Below, one piece after another: positions 43,037-53,000 of a DNA stretch of 64,000 bases (position 1 is its first letter; each line of letters begins with the position of its first letter). This stretch comes from an uncultured Campylobacter sp. (GTDB taxonomy: Bacteria; Campylobacterota; Campylobacteria; Campylobacterales; Campylobacteraceae). The notes under the pieces are model-generated. The model did no database searches and was not told the DNA's origin. It worked only from the letters and a program-made list of their open reading frames with translations. The stretch lies in NCBI RefSeq assembly GCF_937980635.1, contig NZ_CALJPG010000016.1:35136-99135 (forward strand), in the 5' to 3' direction. A program made the translations under genes and the position numbers.

Positions 43037-44587
43037 TTACGCTCCGATGCTCTCGCCAGCGATCATTCCGAAAACCATACAATCAAGGATCGCGTAGGTT
43101 CCGAGCCTGCTCGCGCCGTGCACGCCGCCGGTTACCTCGCCCGCAGCCCAAAGCCCTGGGATCGGCTCGTGAGTAAGGCTCGAGATTACCTGAGCTTTGG
43201 TGTTGATCTCAAGTCCGCCCATCGTGTGGTGCACCTTCGGCATCGTGCGGCTTGCGTAAAACGGCGGCTTGGAAACGTCGATGCCGTCTAGCTTATCTAC
43301 CACTTTGCCGAATTCGGGGTCTTTGCCCGCTTTGACGTAAGAGTTATAATCCGCGACGGTCTTTAAAAACGGCTCCAGCGGCAAGTTATAAGCCTTCGCA
43401 AGCTCCTCTAGCGTATCGAATTTCTTCACGACGCCCGCTTCTAAAGGCCTTGAAGTATAGACCGGGTTACGCGCGGCGACGGCTTGAGAGTCGCAGACGT
43501 TTACCGGATAGTTATCGTTTTTCTCGCTCTCGCCGATGACCTTAAAGCAGGCGTCCGCCTTGATCTTGCGCCCTGCGTGCTCATCCATAAAGCGCTTGCC
43601 CGTCTTTGGATCGACGGTTAGACCGTAGGTGTTGCAGCAGTGGTTGGTGAAATTTACTGCAGCGCCGAAGCCCTTTTCGTCGGGCGAGCAATACGGAAGG
43701 AACTGAATCCATGACGTTAAAAGGGTAAATGCGCCGATTCTATTTGCCGCAAGCATCGCTCCCGCCGAGCTTCCCGGATGGTTGGTGCTGTCTATGCTAG
43801 GCACTACGCGCGGATCTTGGATCTGGCGGTACCATAGATCGCGTCCGTATCCGCCCGAAGCCAGCAAAACGCCGTCTTTGGCTTTATAGCTCTTTTTCTC
43901 GCCGCTTTTGTTTTCCAGATCGTCGCTAAAGAGTTTCGGATCAAATTTATACTCCTCGCGCGCTTCTATGCCCACGACGCGGCCGCTGTCACCCACGATG
44001 AAATCGTCAAATTTCGTGCGGGTCTTGATCGTGACGTTAGGATCGTTTTGAAGTTTACCCATCATCGGCTGGATGTAGCCTGAGCCCGAGCCGTTGGTCG
44101 ATTGCAAGCTTCTTGCGACGCTATGGCCGCTCTCAAAGATCAGCTTATCACTAAATTCCGCTCCGCAGCTAGTTAAAAGATCCACGGCGTCGTTTGCGCG
44201 ATCAAACATCACGCCCAAAAGATCAGTGTGATTGAGCCCAAGCCCGTCTTTTACGGCATCGGCGATAAAAAGCTCCTTGCTATCCTTGATGCCCTGCGCT
44301 ACTTGAAATTTATTCATCGGAGCAGCCATATTTCCGCCGTTGATGACGGAATTTCCGCCCGCGCGACCCATCTTTTCAAGCACCAGCACCTTTTTACCGC
44401 GCCCGCTAGCTTTAATCGCCGCGGCAAGTCCCGCAAAACCGGTACCGATGATGACGATGTCGTATTCCTCGTCGAATTTTACGTCCTTGGCGTTTTGCGC
44501 TGCAGTCGCACTGCTAGCCCCCAGCGCAAGTGCCCCCGCACCCACTGCGCTAATCTTTAAAAAACTACGTCTTGATACATCTTGCAT
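43037..44587 (-). CDS. Periplasmic flavocytochrome-c-like reductase flavoprotein
   Basis: 516 residues from the ATG at 44587 (AAAGGAG upstream). Tat signal S-R-R-S-F-L-K-I-S-A-V-G-A-G-A-L-A-L, then FAD fold I-V-I-I-G-T-G-F-A-G-L-A-A-A. Catalytic-type segments of the fumarate reductase/urocanate reductase superfamily: G-K-R-F-M-D-E-H-A-G-R-K-I, V-H-H-T-M-G-G-L-E-I-N, and H-G-A-S-R-L-G-T-Y-A-I. There is no haem domain (no C-x2-C-H), so electrons must come from a separate cytochrome. The substrate may be fumarate or another enoate such as urocanate or methacrylate; the sequence alone does not decide. Confidence 0.9.
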   Translation of the reverse strand: MQDVSRRSFLKISAVGAGALALGASSATAAQNAKDVKFDEEYDIVIIGTGFAGLAAAIKASGRGKKVLVLEKMGRAGGNSVINGGNMAAPMNKFQVAQGIKDSKELFIADAVKDGLGLNHTDLLGVMFDRANDAVDLLTSCGAEFSDKLIFESGHSVARSLQSTNGSGSGYIQPMMGKLQNDPNVTIKTRTKFDDFIVGDSGRVVGIEAREEYKFDPKLFSDDLENKSGEKKSYKAKDGVLLASGGYGRDLWYRQIQDPRVVPSIDSTNHPGSSAGAMLAANRIGAFTLLTSWIQFLPYCSPDEKGFGAAVNFTNHCCNTYGLTVDPKTGKRFMDEHAGRKIKADACFKVIGESEKNDNYPVNVCDSQAVAARNPVYTSRPLEAGVVKKFDTLEELAKAYNLPLEPFLKTVADYNSYVKAGKDPEFGKVVDKLDGIDVSKPPFYASRTMPKVHHTMGGLEINTKAQVISSLTHEPIPGLWAAGEVTGGVHGASRLGTYAILDCMVFGMIAGESIGA

Positions 44588-44859
44588 TTGCAACTCCTTT
44601 AATTGAAAGTGTATATTTAAAAGAAATGATAACTCGAATTTAAAGGTAAGTCAAATAGAATAACGTTATAAATAGATAGTAAAAAGCTATAAAATATGGG
44701 CGTTGATATAAAATTTTGAAATTCGGCTGACGGGCGGGATTGAAATTTTAAAATTTTATCAGGCATTCGTTTGCAAAATGCTTGTGAACACAAAAGCGCG
44801 CTCGGCGCGAAAATCGCAATAAATGCAAAATCCGTGCCGAGCTTTAAAATCGCTACGCC

Positions 44860-47800
44860 TTAGCGAGCGACTTTAAATTTAAGCGTTTGCAGATCGTAGT
44901 TATTTACCTGCTCGTATTGCATATCCTCAATAGAGATCGCAGGCAGCGCGCACGAACCCGCCATAATCACGTTTATCGGAGTATAGATGACGCCGCTGCT
45001 ATTCTCTCCATCTCGCGGATCATAATAGAAATAGCCGCTTTTTGGGAAGCGAAGCACTCTATCATACAGATACTCCGTGTGCTCTAGTGCCACGCTATCT
45101 TGCATGCCCTCGACTCTAGCCTGCGCAGCCGAGCCTAGGCGCTCATTGACCGCTTCAAAGCAGCTAGGCATCGCCTCGTCGATTACGAAATTATAAAGAT
45201 AATAATTCGCTCGCCAGCTGATCTTAGAGTAAATTTTCTGCCCCACTTTAAGCCTATTTAGATCGACTATGTTGCCGCGAGCATCTATAAATTCACGGTA
45301 AATTTCAATCCTTTTGCTATCTATAGAATGGGCGTTTAGGCTCTGTATGCTCAAAGCCTCATGCTTTAAAGGCGCGCTTTCATATCCAAAGCCAAGAGCG
45401 GTAAAAAATAGCTCGCCATTGCCGCTCATCGGCGTAAATTCTATCGCGCCGTCTTTGACCGCCAGTTTGGTATCTAGCGGCGAATTGAAATTTTTCGCCT
45501 CGCCGTCGTATTTTAATGCAAAATGGGCTTCTTTTTTCGAGTCCTTAAAATATGCATCAAATCCGCGTATTACGCTTGCTCGCTCCTGCGTGTTGTTTAT
45601 ATTTTTTAGATCGCGAATGATCGCATCGACCGTGCGAGCCGTGCTATCATCTTTTATGCCAGCCTTGCCGAATGCGTAGAGCTTAAAGGCAGCATCTCTT
45701 ATGTCGCTAGCAAATGTTAAACCTGCTCCGTTATCAGCGTAATCGTAATTCGCCTCATCTATTTTTTCGAGCATAAATTCAAACTCAGTCGTCATATTGT
45801 GCTTCTTAAGTATCGCAGCCAAGGCGATACTAGCCATCGGCGAGTCTTTATAAAGATCGTTGTCGTAAACGAAATTTATCTCATCATCATCCAGTTTGCC
45901 ATATTGATCTAGCACGAAATCCGCGTATATGCGGAGCGTATCCTGATCTTTGTAGCTTGATTTTAGCGCGCTAAAAATTAGCGATTTTTGCTTATTGCTA
46001 AGGAATTTATAGCGCGCGTCAAGCTCTAGTAAAACGTCGCTTGCGTAAATCGAAGCGTAGTAGTTAGTAACGCCGTGAGCACTCCAGTATCCAAAATCGC
46101 CGTTAGGTTTTAGGCGAGATAAAATTCTACTTGCATACTCGTTTACGCGGTTGGTTAAGGTTTTATTGGAGTCTTTGCGTGCGACATAATCAACCGCTAT
46201 CATTCTTGAAGCAAGCTGTTCGGTGCAGCCGTAAGGATAGAGATATAGCTCGTCTGCTAGGCTAAAAGCATTAGGCGTAGCGCTGATGTGAGTATAAATT
46301 TCTTTATAGCTCGGATCGATTTTGAGCGTTACTGGCTTATCGCCATAGCTTACGTGAAATAGCTTCGAGCGCGGAAACTGGCTGATTATGTCAAATTCCA
46401 CATCGTTGCTAAATTTTTGCCCATTTGCGTCAAGATCAAATTTAATATTTGCATCCGCGATATCAAGCGCGCTCGCGGTGAAGTTCGTGTGCTTGACCTC
46501 CAGCGGTTTAAGCGTGAAATTTGCCTCGCCGCCGCTTATAGCTACCGAAGGAGATGAGCTGATTTTTAAGACCGCCTTTTGCTCTTTGTCGGTGGTGTTG
46601 ATGAGCGTTAGCGGCACAGAAATTTCATCGCCGCGTACCATGTAGGTTAGATCAGCAGGCTTTATGATCACGTCGTCTCGGACCTTGGCTTCGACGTTTG
46701 CAGAGCCAATCGTAGCCGCCTCTCCGATAACCATGGCACTTAGACGGATCGTGGAGTTAAAATTTTTCGGCATCGCAAGCTCAAATTTCGCCTCGCCGTT
46801 TGCATCCGCTTTTGCGATTAGCATTTTGATAAATTTTTTCTGCTTTTTATTTTCGACCGGGCTTAAATTTCGTTTAGCTTTCGCCATCACGCCGTCTCCG
46901 CCGAAGCTTAGCTCTTTTGCAGTAGTTTGATACACGCTAAGATCGTCGTAAATGTCAAAGTATCGCAGCGCAAAATAAGCGCTAACGTCAAACGCCTTAA
47001 ATGCATCGAGCTCCTCTTGTGAGATGATATCTAAAATTCCAAGATCGACTGCATAGAGTATGACTTTTGAATTTGGCTCGCTTTTTACGCTGATCTGCGC
47101 GTTTTGCCCGTTTTTGTAGCTTTTCTCGGCTAAAATTTGCACGCCAGCCTTGTGCGAGCTCGCATCTAGCGCCACTGGCACGTTTGCATAGGCTCTAAGC
47201 GGCATCGCAGCGGGTGTCGCGGCGCGCGCGATTACAGCGTTGATGTGCCCGCCGACGAAATTCTCCGGCACGCTGAGCTCAAATTCCGCGCTACCGCCTT
47301 TGATGGATAGAATTTTATAGTCGTAAACCTGCTCGCCTACGAGCGAGATATTTAGCATGCCGCTTTCTACCGGAGAATTGATGACGCCTTTAATTTTATC
47401 TCCGGCTTTAACCTTGTCGCTTGCGAGTTTGATTTTAGCGCTTTGAACGTCTTTAGCGTTTACCCGTCCATAATATCCCCAGCCGCTTACATCCACGCGC
47501 ACGCCAGCACTTGCGCCGCTTGAGTAATCGTTTGCGACGATTAGGTAATTGCCGCCGTTTTGGAATTTATACTCAAACTCGCGCGCATCGGTGCTAACGG
47601 CGCTTACGAGATTAAAGCTTTCTTGTTCGACGTATCTGTTGCCGTCATAAACGTAAGTAAAATCGTCGCGGTAAATTTCAACGTCGATCTTGCCTTTGAC
47701 GTCGGTTTTGGTTTTGGAATCTAGCAGCGCAAAGCCGAATTTTACGCTATCTCCGCTTGATATGAAATCCTTACTCGCGCGAATTCCTACGATACGATCA

Positions 47801-50028
47801 TAAGGCAGATAGCTCAGGCTGCGATATGCGTTTACGTTTTTGCCCTCCTCGGTTACGCTGAAATTTAGTAAAATATTTATGGCGTTAGAGACATTTAGAT
47901 CAGCTGCTGCCGGCGAAAGTGCAAGCTCCTTTTTACCGGCGGAGCTTAGCGTAAATTCTGCTCTGCGAAGCTGCGTAGCGCCCTTTTTCTTTAAGCGATC
48001 GTTTAGAAACGAAAAGCCCTCGTAGCCTTTAATTTTTAGCTCTTTTTCATAGGCGTTTGCTTCCAGCGAGCCTTTTAAATCTCCGGCCGGCGCGCCTGCA
48101 AGATAGTTTGAGCTTAGCTTTAAAGTTATGATTTCATCTGCGCCATATTCGTCTTTGGCAGTGAGAATTTCATTTTTAATGCGGTTTGGGAGGAAATTTT
48201 CTACGCTGAAGCTTTTAGAAGCGATGATTTTGTCCTCATAGATGAGATCCAGGCGGTAAGTGCCGCTTTTCTCACCCATCAGCTCATCGATTTTAACGCT
48301 GCCGAACTCATCGGTGTTTTGCGCGCGCGTGATGATCACAGTGCCGCTAGGATCGTAAATTTTAAATTTAATCGGCGTATTTTTTAAAGAGCTAAAATCG
48401 CGATTTTTCATCACGATCGTGCCTAAAAGCCGCTCGTTCGGGCTTATTAGCTCGCTTGCGAGATAAACGAACGGACGCTTTGAAGTAATCGTTTTCTCGA
48501 CGCTTGCTACGGCATTATTAAATAGCACGAACGCATGCCCATCGCCTTTACTAATCTCGATAGAGCGCGGGTTTTTAGCTAGAATTTCCATATTTTCTAA
48601 TCTTAAAATTCCATCTCCGTCCGTTTTATCCTCTACGATTAGCTCGTTTTTATCGCTGTAAATTTTAACCTTCGCCCTGCTTAGCTCCTCGCCATTACTA
48701 AGCCTAGAAGTATAAATCAGTGCGCCGCGCTCAAGTAGCACCACTTGAGCCGTAATGTCGCTAAGATAGGCTACGCGCGAAACCTCTTGCATCTTTTCGC
48801 CCACTTTGTAAAACGCCGTGATTTTATAAATTCCATCCTCGTAGCCTTTAAAATCCATCGCGATTTTATGCTCCGCAACGGCGTTTTTAGCGCCTCCTAT
48901 ATCAAAGCTCTTAACCGCGATCTCGCTAGCTAGCCCACCTACACTATCTTCGTTGCTTTCAAAGTTTAAAAAATACCTAAAATTTTGCTCAGGGACTTTA
49001 GCAATCGAAATTTTAACCTCATTTACGTTTGAGCTTTTAAATGCCAACGAAGCGGATTTTGGGATAAAATTTTTCTCGTCGCTAAAGGCTACGAAAGGCA
49101 GCCTGTCGCCCATTTTTACGCTTTGTTTTATCTCGTCACGCAAAATATATGAGCTATCTCCGAAGCCCTTTAGCAGCCTAATCTCGTAGCTTTTATTCGG
49201 CATAAACTCGTCGCTAACTATATCTGCATAGTAGTAGCATGAAGGATCGTCGCTTTCGCCGCCCTCTTCATCTTCGTCGTAATAATAATATCGCGGCTGA
49301 GTGAGGCTAAATTTACTCACGCCTGCGATCCTTATGTATTTGGCAGACAGCTCGTCCATATAGTTAGGAAAACACACTCTAGCTGCGAGCGAGCCGTCTT
49401 TTAGAGCCGCAGGGCGGATCTGCACGCCGCTTAAATTTGAAGCGTTAATGCTGTCGTTAAAAGGCTCCTCGTCCGTGCGCAGCTCCACCGGATTTTGCAG
49501 CTTTGCGCCCGCTTTTGAGGTGAGGGATTCTATTTGCAATACGACGTTTTGCGCCTTAGGATCGAAGCTGAATAAAAAATTCCGATCATCGTGCGAGCTA
49601 AGCTCATAGGATATGTCGTTTTGGGCTAAATTCTGCGCGCGGTAAATTCTAGTCGCTTGCTGTAGCGCGTCCTTGCTAACCGCATCGTTAAATTTGATTG
49701 CCACTAACCCCGGACGCAGAAGCGCAATATGCTCGGTGCTAAAAGGCTCTGTCTCAAACTCAAAGCGCACCCCGCGCACCTCGCACGAATAATTAACCCC
49801 GGCGCTAAGCATCGGCTTTGGATAGAGCCTGATTGAGCTCTCGCTCACGCTTTCGTAGGTGCCTGTGATTTTGGGAGTGCATTTTAAGATCTGCTTTTGC
49901 GTGACGCTAAATCCACTGCCGTCCACCCCGCTAATCTCGTAAGCCCCGCTAGCGTATTTGATCTCTACGCCCGCGGCAAAGCTAGCCAAAGCGCAAAATA
50001 GCGCTGCGCTTAGTAGTTTTGTCTTCAT
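44860..50028 (-). CDS. Bacterial alpha-2-macroglobulin (YfhM type)
   Basis: 1722 residues, start at 50028 (AAAGGAATTTT upstream), signal peptide M-K-T-K-L-L-S-A-A-L-F-C-A-L-A-S-F-A-A-G. Large periplasmic protease trap with successive MG domains, a macroglobulin bait region, and the thioester motif Y-P-Y-G-C-T-E-Q-L-A-S-R in the terpenoid-cyclase-like helical domain near residue 1240. Ends with a receptor-like domain. Unlike E. coli YfhM I see no lipobox cysteine at the cleavage site, so it is probably soluble. Directly upstream of pbpC on the DNA but downstream in transcription (both minus strand, 32 bases apart), the usual pairing of these two genes; it is thought to guard the wall when PbpC repairs it. 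No low-complexity insert. Confidence 0.94.
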   Translation of the reverse strand: MKTKLLSAALFCALASFAAGVEIKYASGAYEISGVDGSGFSVTQKQILKCTPKITGTYESVSESSIRLYPKPMLSAGVNYSCEVRGVRFEFETEPFSTEHIALLRPGLVAIKFNDAVSKDALQQATRIYRAQNLAQNDISYELSSHDDRNFLFSFDPKAQNVVLQIESLTSKAGAKLQNPVELRTDEEPFNDSINASNLSGVQIRPAALKDGSLAARVCFPNYMDELSAKYIRIAGVSKFSLTQPRYYYYDEDEEGGESDDPSCYYYADIVSDEFMPNKSYEIRLLKGFGDSSYILRDEIKQSVKMGDRLPFVAFSDEKNFIPKSASLAFKSSNVNEVKISIAKVPEQNFRYFLNFESNEDSVGGLASEIAVKSFDIGGAKNAVAEHKIAMDFKGYEDGIYKITAFYKVGEKMQEVSRVAYLSDITAQVVLLERGALIYTSRLSNGEELSRAKVKIYSDKNELIVEDKTDGDGILRLENMEILAKNPRSIEISKGDGHAFVLFNNAVASVEKTITSKRPFVYLASELISPNERLLGTIVMKNRDFSSLKNTPIKFKIYDPSGTVIITRAQNTDEFGSVKIDELMGEKSGTYRLDLIYEDKIIASKSFSVENFLPNRIKNEILTAKDEYGADEIITLKLSSNYLAGAPAGDLKGSLEANAYEKELKIKGYEGFSFLNDRLKKKGATQLRRAEFTLSSAGKKELALSPAAADLNVSNAINILLNFSVTEEGKNVNAYRSLSYLPYDRIVGIRASKDFISSGDSVKFGFALLDSKTKTDVKGKIDVEIYRDDFTYVYDGNRYVEQESFNLVSAVSTDAREFEYKFQNGGNYLIVANDYSSGASAGVRVDVSGWGYYGRVNAKDVQSAKIKLASDKVKAGDKIKGVINSPVESGMLNISLVGEQVYDYKILSIKGGSAEFELSVPENFVGGHINAVIARAATPAAMPLRAYANVPVALDASSHKAGVQILAEKSYKNGQNAQISVKSEPNSKVILYAVDLGILDIISQEELDAFKAFDVSAYFALRYFDIYDDLSVYQTTAKELSFGGDGVMAKAKRNLSPVENKKQKKFIKMLIAKADANGEAKFELAMPKNFNSTIRLSAMVIGEAATIGSANVEAKVRDDVIIKPADLTYMVRGDEISVPLTLINTTDKEQKAVLKISSSPSVAISGGEANFTLKPLEVKHTNFTASALDIADANIKFDLDANGQKFSNDVEFDIISQFPRSKLFHVSYGDKPVTLKIDPSYKEIYTHISATPNAFSLADELYLYPYGCTEQLASRMIAVDYVARKDSNKTLTNRVNEYASRILSRLKPNGDFGYWSAHGVTNYYASIYASDVLLELDARYKFLSNKQKSLIFSALKSSYKDQDTLRIYADFVLDQYGKLDDDEINFVYDNDLYKDSPMASIALAAILKKHNMTTEFEFMLEKIDEANYDYADNGAGLTFASDIRDAAFKLYAFGKAGIKDDSTARTVDAIIRDLKNINNTQERASVIRGFDAYFKDSKKEAHFALKYDGEAKNFNSPLDTKLAVKDGAIEFTPMSGNGELFFTALGFGYESAPLKHEALSIQSLNAHSIDSKRIEIYREFIDARGNIVDLNRLKVGQKIYSKISWRANYYLYNFVIDEAMPSCFEAVNERLGSAAQARVEGMQDSVALEHTEYLYDRVLRFPKSGYFYYDPRDGENSSGVIYTPINVIMAGSCALPAISIEDMQYEQVNNYDLQTLKFKVAR

Positions 50029-50075
50029 AAAATTCCTTTGCAAAAATTTTACGAAATTATATACAAATTAACCTT

Positions 50076-53000
50076 TTATTTTCTTTCATTTACTCTAAAA
50101 TTTGCTTTAGCGAAATTTGCATTTTCATCCAAGCAGCCAAGCTCAAAATCCCCTGCTCCGAGACTTAGCGTAAAAGCCTCACCGTTAGTGCGCGCAAAAT
50201 ATTCTCCCGTTTTAACTTTAGAATTTGCAGGCGCTAGGCTTTGCGTGGTAAAATCTCGTGCCGCGAAATTTTGCTGCGAGGAATTTTGATCTGTGAAATT
50301 TTTCGCTGTGAAATTTTGAGCCTCCGAATTCTGCTGCGCAAAATTTTGCTCTGTAGAATTCTGCAAGATAGAATTTTGCGACGCCAAATTCCGTGTGGCT
50401 GGATTTTTAGCTATAAAATTCCATTCTACAGAATTTTGCTTCGTAAGATTTTGTGATTTTAAATTCCGTGGCGCTAAATTTTGTCGCATAGAATTTTGTA
50501 CTGTAGAATTCTGTTCTGCAAAATTTTGCTTTAAATTATCTTGCTGCGCCGTGCTAGAATGCTTGGAATCCAAATTCGCGGAATTCTCCCCCGTAAACGC
50601 AGTGGAATTTAGCGCTATAAACTCCCGCGAACCGCCGCTTAGCCTGATATATACCCGCTCGCCGAAAACCGCCGTGCACTGCACCTTTAGCCGCAAAAAG
50701 CCGTCCGCGCCGGTCTCGTAGGTTTTGGCATTGATGTCGTTTAGCACGGGCTTTACGGCGGCAAATTTAGCCGCACACCTTCCTGCGCGTACCTTTTGCG
50801 GATCGAGTAGTCCGTGTTTTAGCAGATAAAAAAGCTCGCTCGTGCCGTAAATTTCGCACTCCTCGTTGGGCTCAACCCCATCTATAGTAAGATCATCGGC
50901 ACTTTGCGCACACTCCTTTTCGCGGTACGCGTCGGTGCATACCCGCCGCAAGCTCACGCCCGCGGGACGCGCAAACTCCACTTCGCCTAGCATGCCCGAT
51001 TTATCGAGGAAGGCAAACATATTAAACGCCACTTTTGCGGCACTTACGCCGCCGCTAAGATCCCTGGTCTTGGAGCCGTCGAAGTTGCCGAGCCACACGC
51101 CGAGGGTAAATTTCGGCGTCAGAGCGACGGTGTAGAGATCGCGCGCATCGGCGCTCGTGCCCGTTTTAAACATCAGAGGCGGCGCATTTAGGGTGTTTTG
51201 CCACACCGAGCCTAGGTAGGAGCGCGGCGCGTTTCTTAGCATCTGTGTTACGATGTAAGCGCTCTGCGGGGTTAAAATTTGCGCCTCATCGCCGATCTTT
51301 GCGCCCGCTATTTCGAGCTTTCGTAGCTTTCCGCCGTTTGCAAACGCGCTGTAAAGGCGAGCAAGATCCATTAGGCTCATCGAAATGCTTCCCAGAGCGA
51401 TACCTGCGCCGTAATAATCCTTGTTAAACTCCGCCAGATGCACGTTTGATAGCATCTCATACAGCCCGTCGCCCTCAAGCATCAAATTTAGCTTCACCGC
51501 AGGGATATTCAGGCTCAGACTTAGCGCATCAGTCGCACTCACCGCGCCCATGAAGCCCTGGTTGTAGTTACGCGGCACGTAGCCCGCGAAGATTATCGGC
51601 GCGTCAATCAGCTTTTTTGAAGGAGTGATAAGCCCGTGCTGCAGGGCCTTGGCGTAGATGAAGGGCTTGAGCGTAGAGCCTACGTTTTTTTGCGAGCGCA
51701 CGCCGTCGTTTTGCCCCTCATTGGCACTTAAATCGTGGCTGCCGACGTAAGCAATAACGCTCATGCTTTCGTTATCGATCAATACCGCAGCGCCGTTTCT
51801 AACGCCCTTATCGCGAAGGGAGAGGATCTCGCTTTTCAAAAAGCCCTCAAGCGCGATTTGGGTTTTCAGATCCAAGCTCGAATAAATTTTGCCCTCGCTA
51901 AGGCGCGCAAGCTCCTGCGCTCGCGCGGTTTGCTCCTGAGGCTGCGAGCTCCCTTTAAAGTTTTTGAAATTTTCCTGCGTCTTGGCGTTCGGATAGGAAT
52001 TTATCTGCGCCTGGGCGGCTAAAGCGAAATTTTGCGACACCTTGGCGTTGGGAGCGGAATTTGCCTGCGATTCGGCGCTTGCAGCAGAAGCCGTCTGCAT
52101 TTTGGCATCCGAAGCGGAATCAGTCTGTGCCCTAGCGCCTGAAGCGGAATTTGTCTGCGCAATAAAATTTACGTGCAACCGCTCGCCAGAGTTTGCATCT
52201 GCCTGCAAATTTTGCGGCAAACGCGCAGCTACTCGTTGCTCGTTTAAATTTAGACTTTGAGTATTTTGCGACGGGCGGGTGGCATTAATTAAATCTCGCC
52301 ACTCATCCAAATTTGCGCCCTCTGGTTTATTTGGTTTTACGCTTTTTGATTCATTCGGTTTCGCGCCAATCTGTGATTCTGCGACTTCGCGCTCGTTTAA
52401 ATTTAAGATCGTTCCGCCTAAATTTAAATTCTTTGGCGCATCCGTTTTAAAATCCGCCTCTTTGGGATTCATTTCTTTCAAATTCACTCCCGCCTGCGTG
52501 TTTGTGGCGCTAGATAAATTCTCCCCAACCTTCGCCGCAGCCGTAAAATTTGTTTCGGCACCAGCCGCGTCCGAAAAATTTGACTCTGCCCCCGCCGCGG
52601 CTCTGTGTGCAGACGAGCCTGCTTGCCCCGCTGCCCCGCCGGGTGCACTGTTAGAATCAAAATTTTGAGTGAAATTTGCGTCATCTTTTGCAGTAAAATT
52701 TTGCATTTTATAATTGCTAAAAGCTAGCAGTGCGTAATGCGGCGCATAATTGGGCGCTGCGTAGCGTCTGGGCGAAAATGGCTCCGCAAGAGCGCGCTCA
52801 TACTCGCTTTGGGAGATCACGCCGCCCTGCCGCAGCTGCGAAATTAGGCGGTTTTTAAGCGCGTTGATGTTTGATCTGCGGTCCAGGCGGTTTTTGTTCG
52901 GGTTTTTCGGAATCACGCTAAGAAGCGCAATTTGAGCGTTGCTAAGCTCGCGCAGGTCTTTTTTGAAGTAAAAATACGCCGCCGTTTTGACCCCCTCGAT

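Noticed and set aside
50221..50610. CRISPR-like array in pbpC
   Set aside because: Spacing varies, the only constant part is a six-base palindrome, there are no unique spacers of fixed length, and the region is in frame with pbpC.
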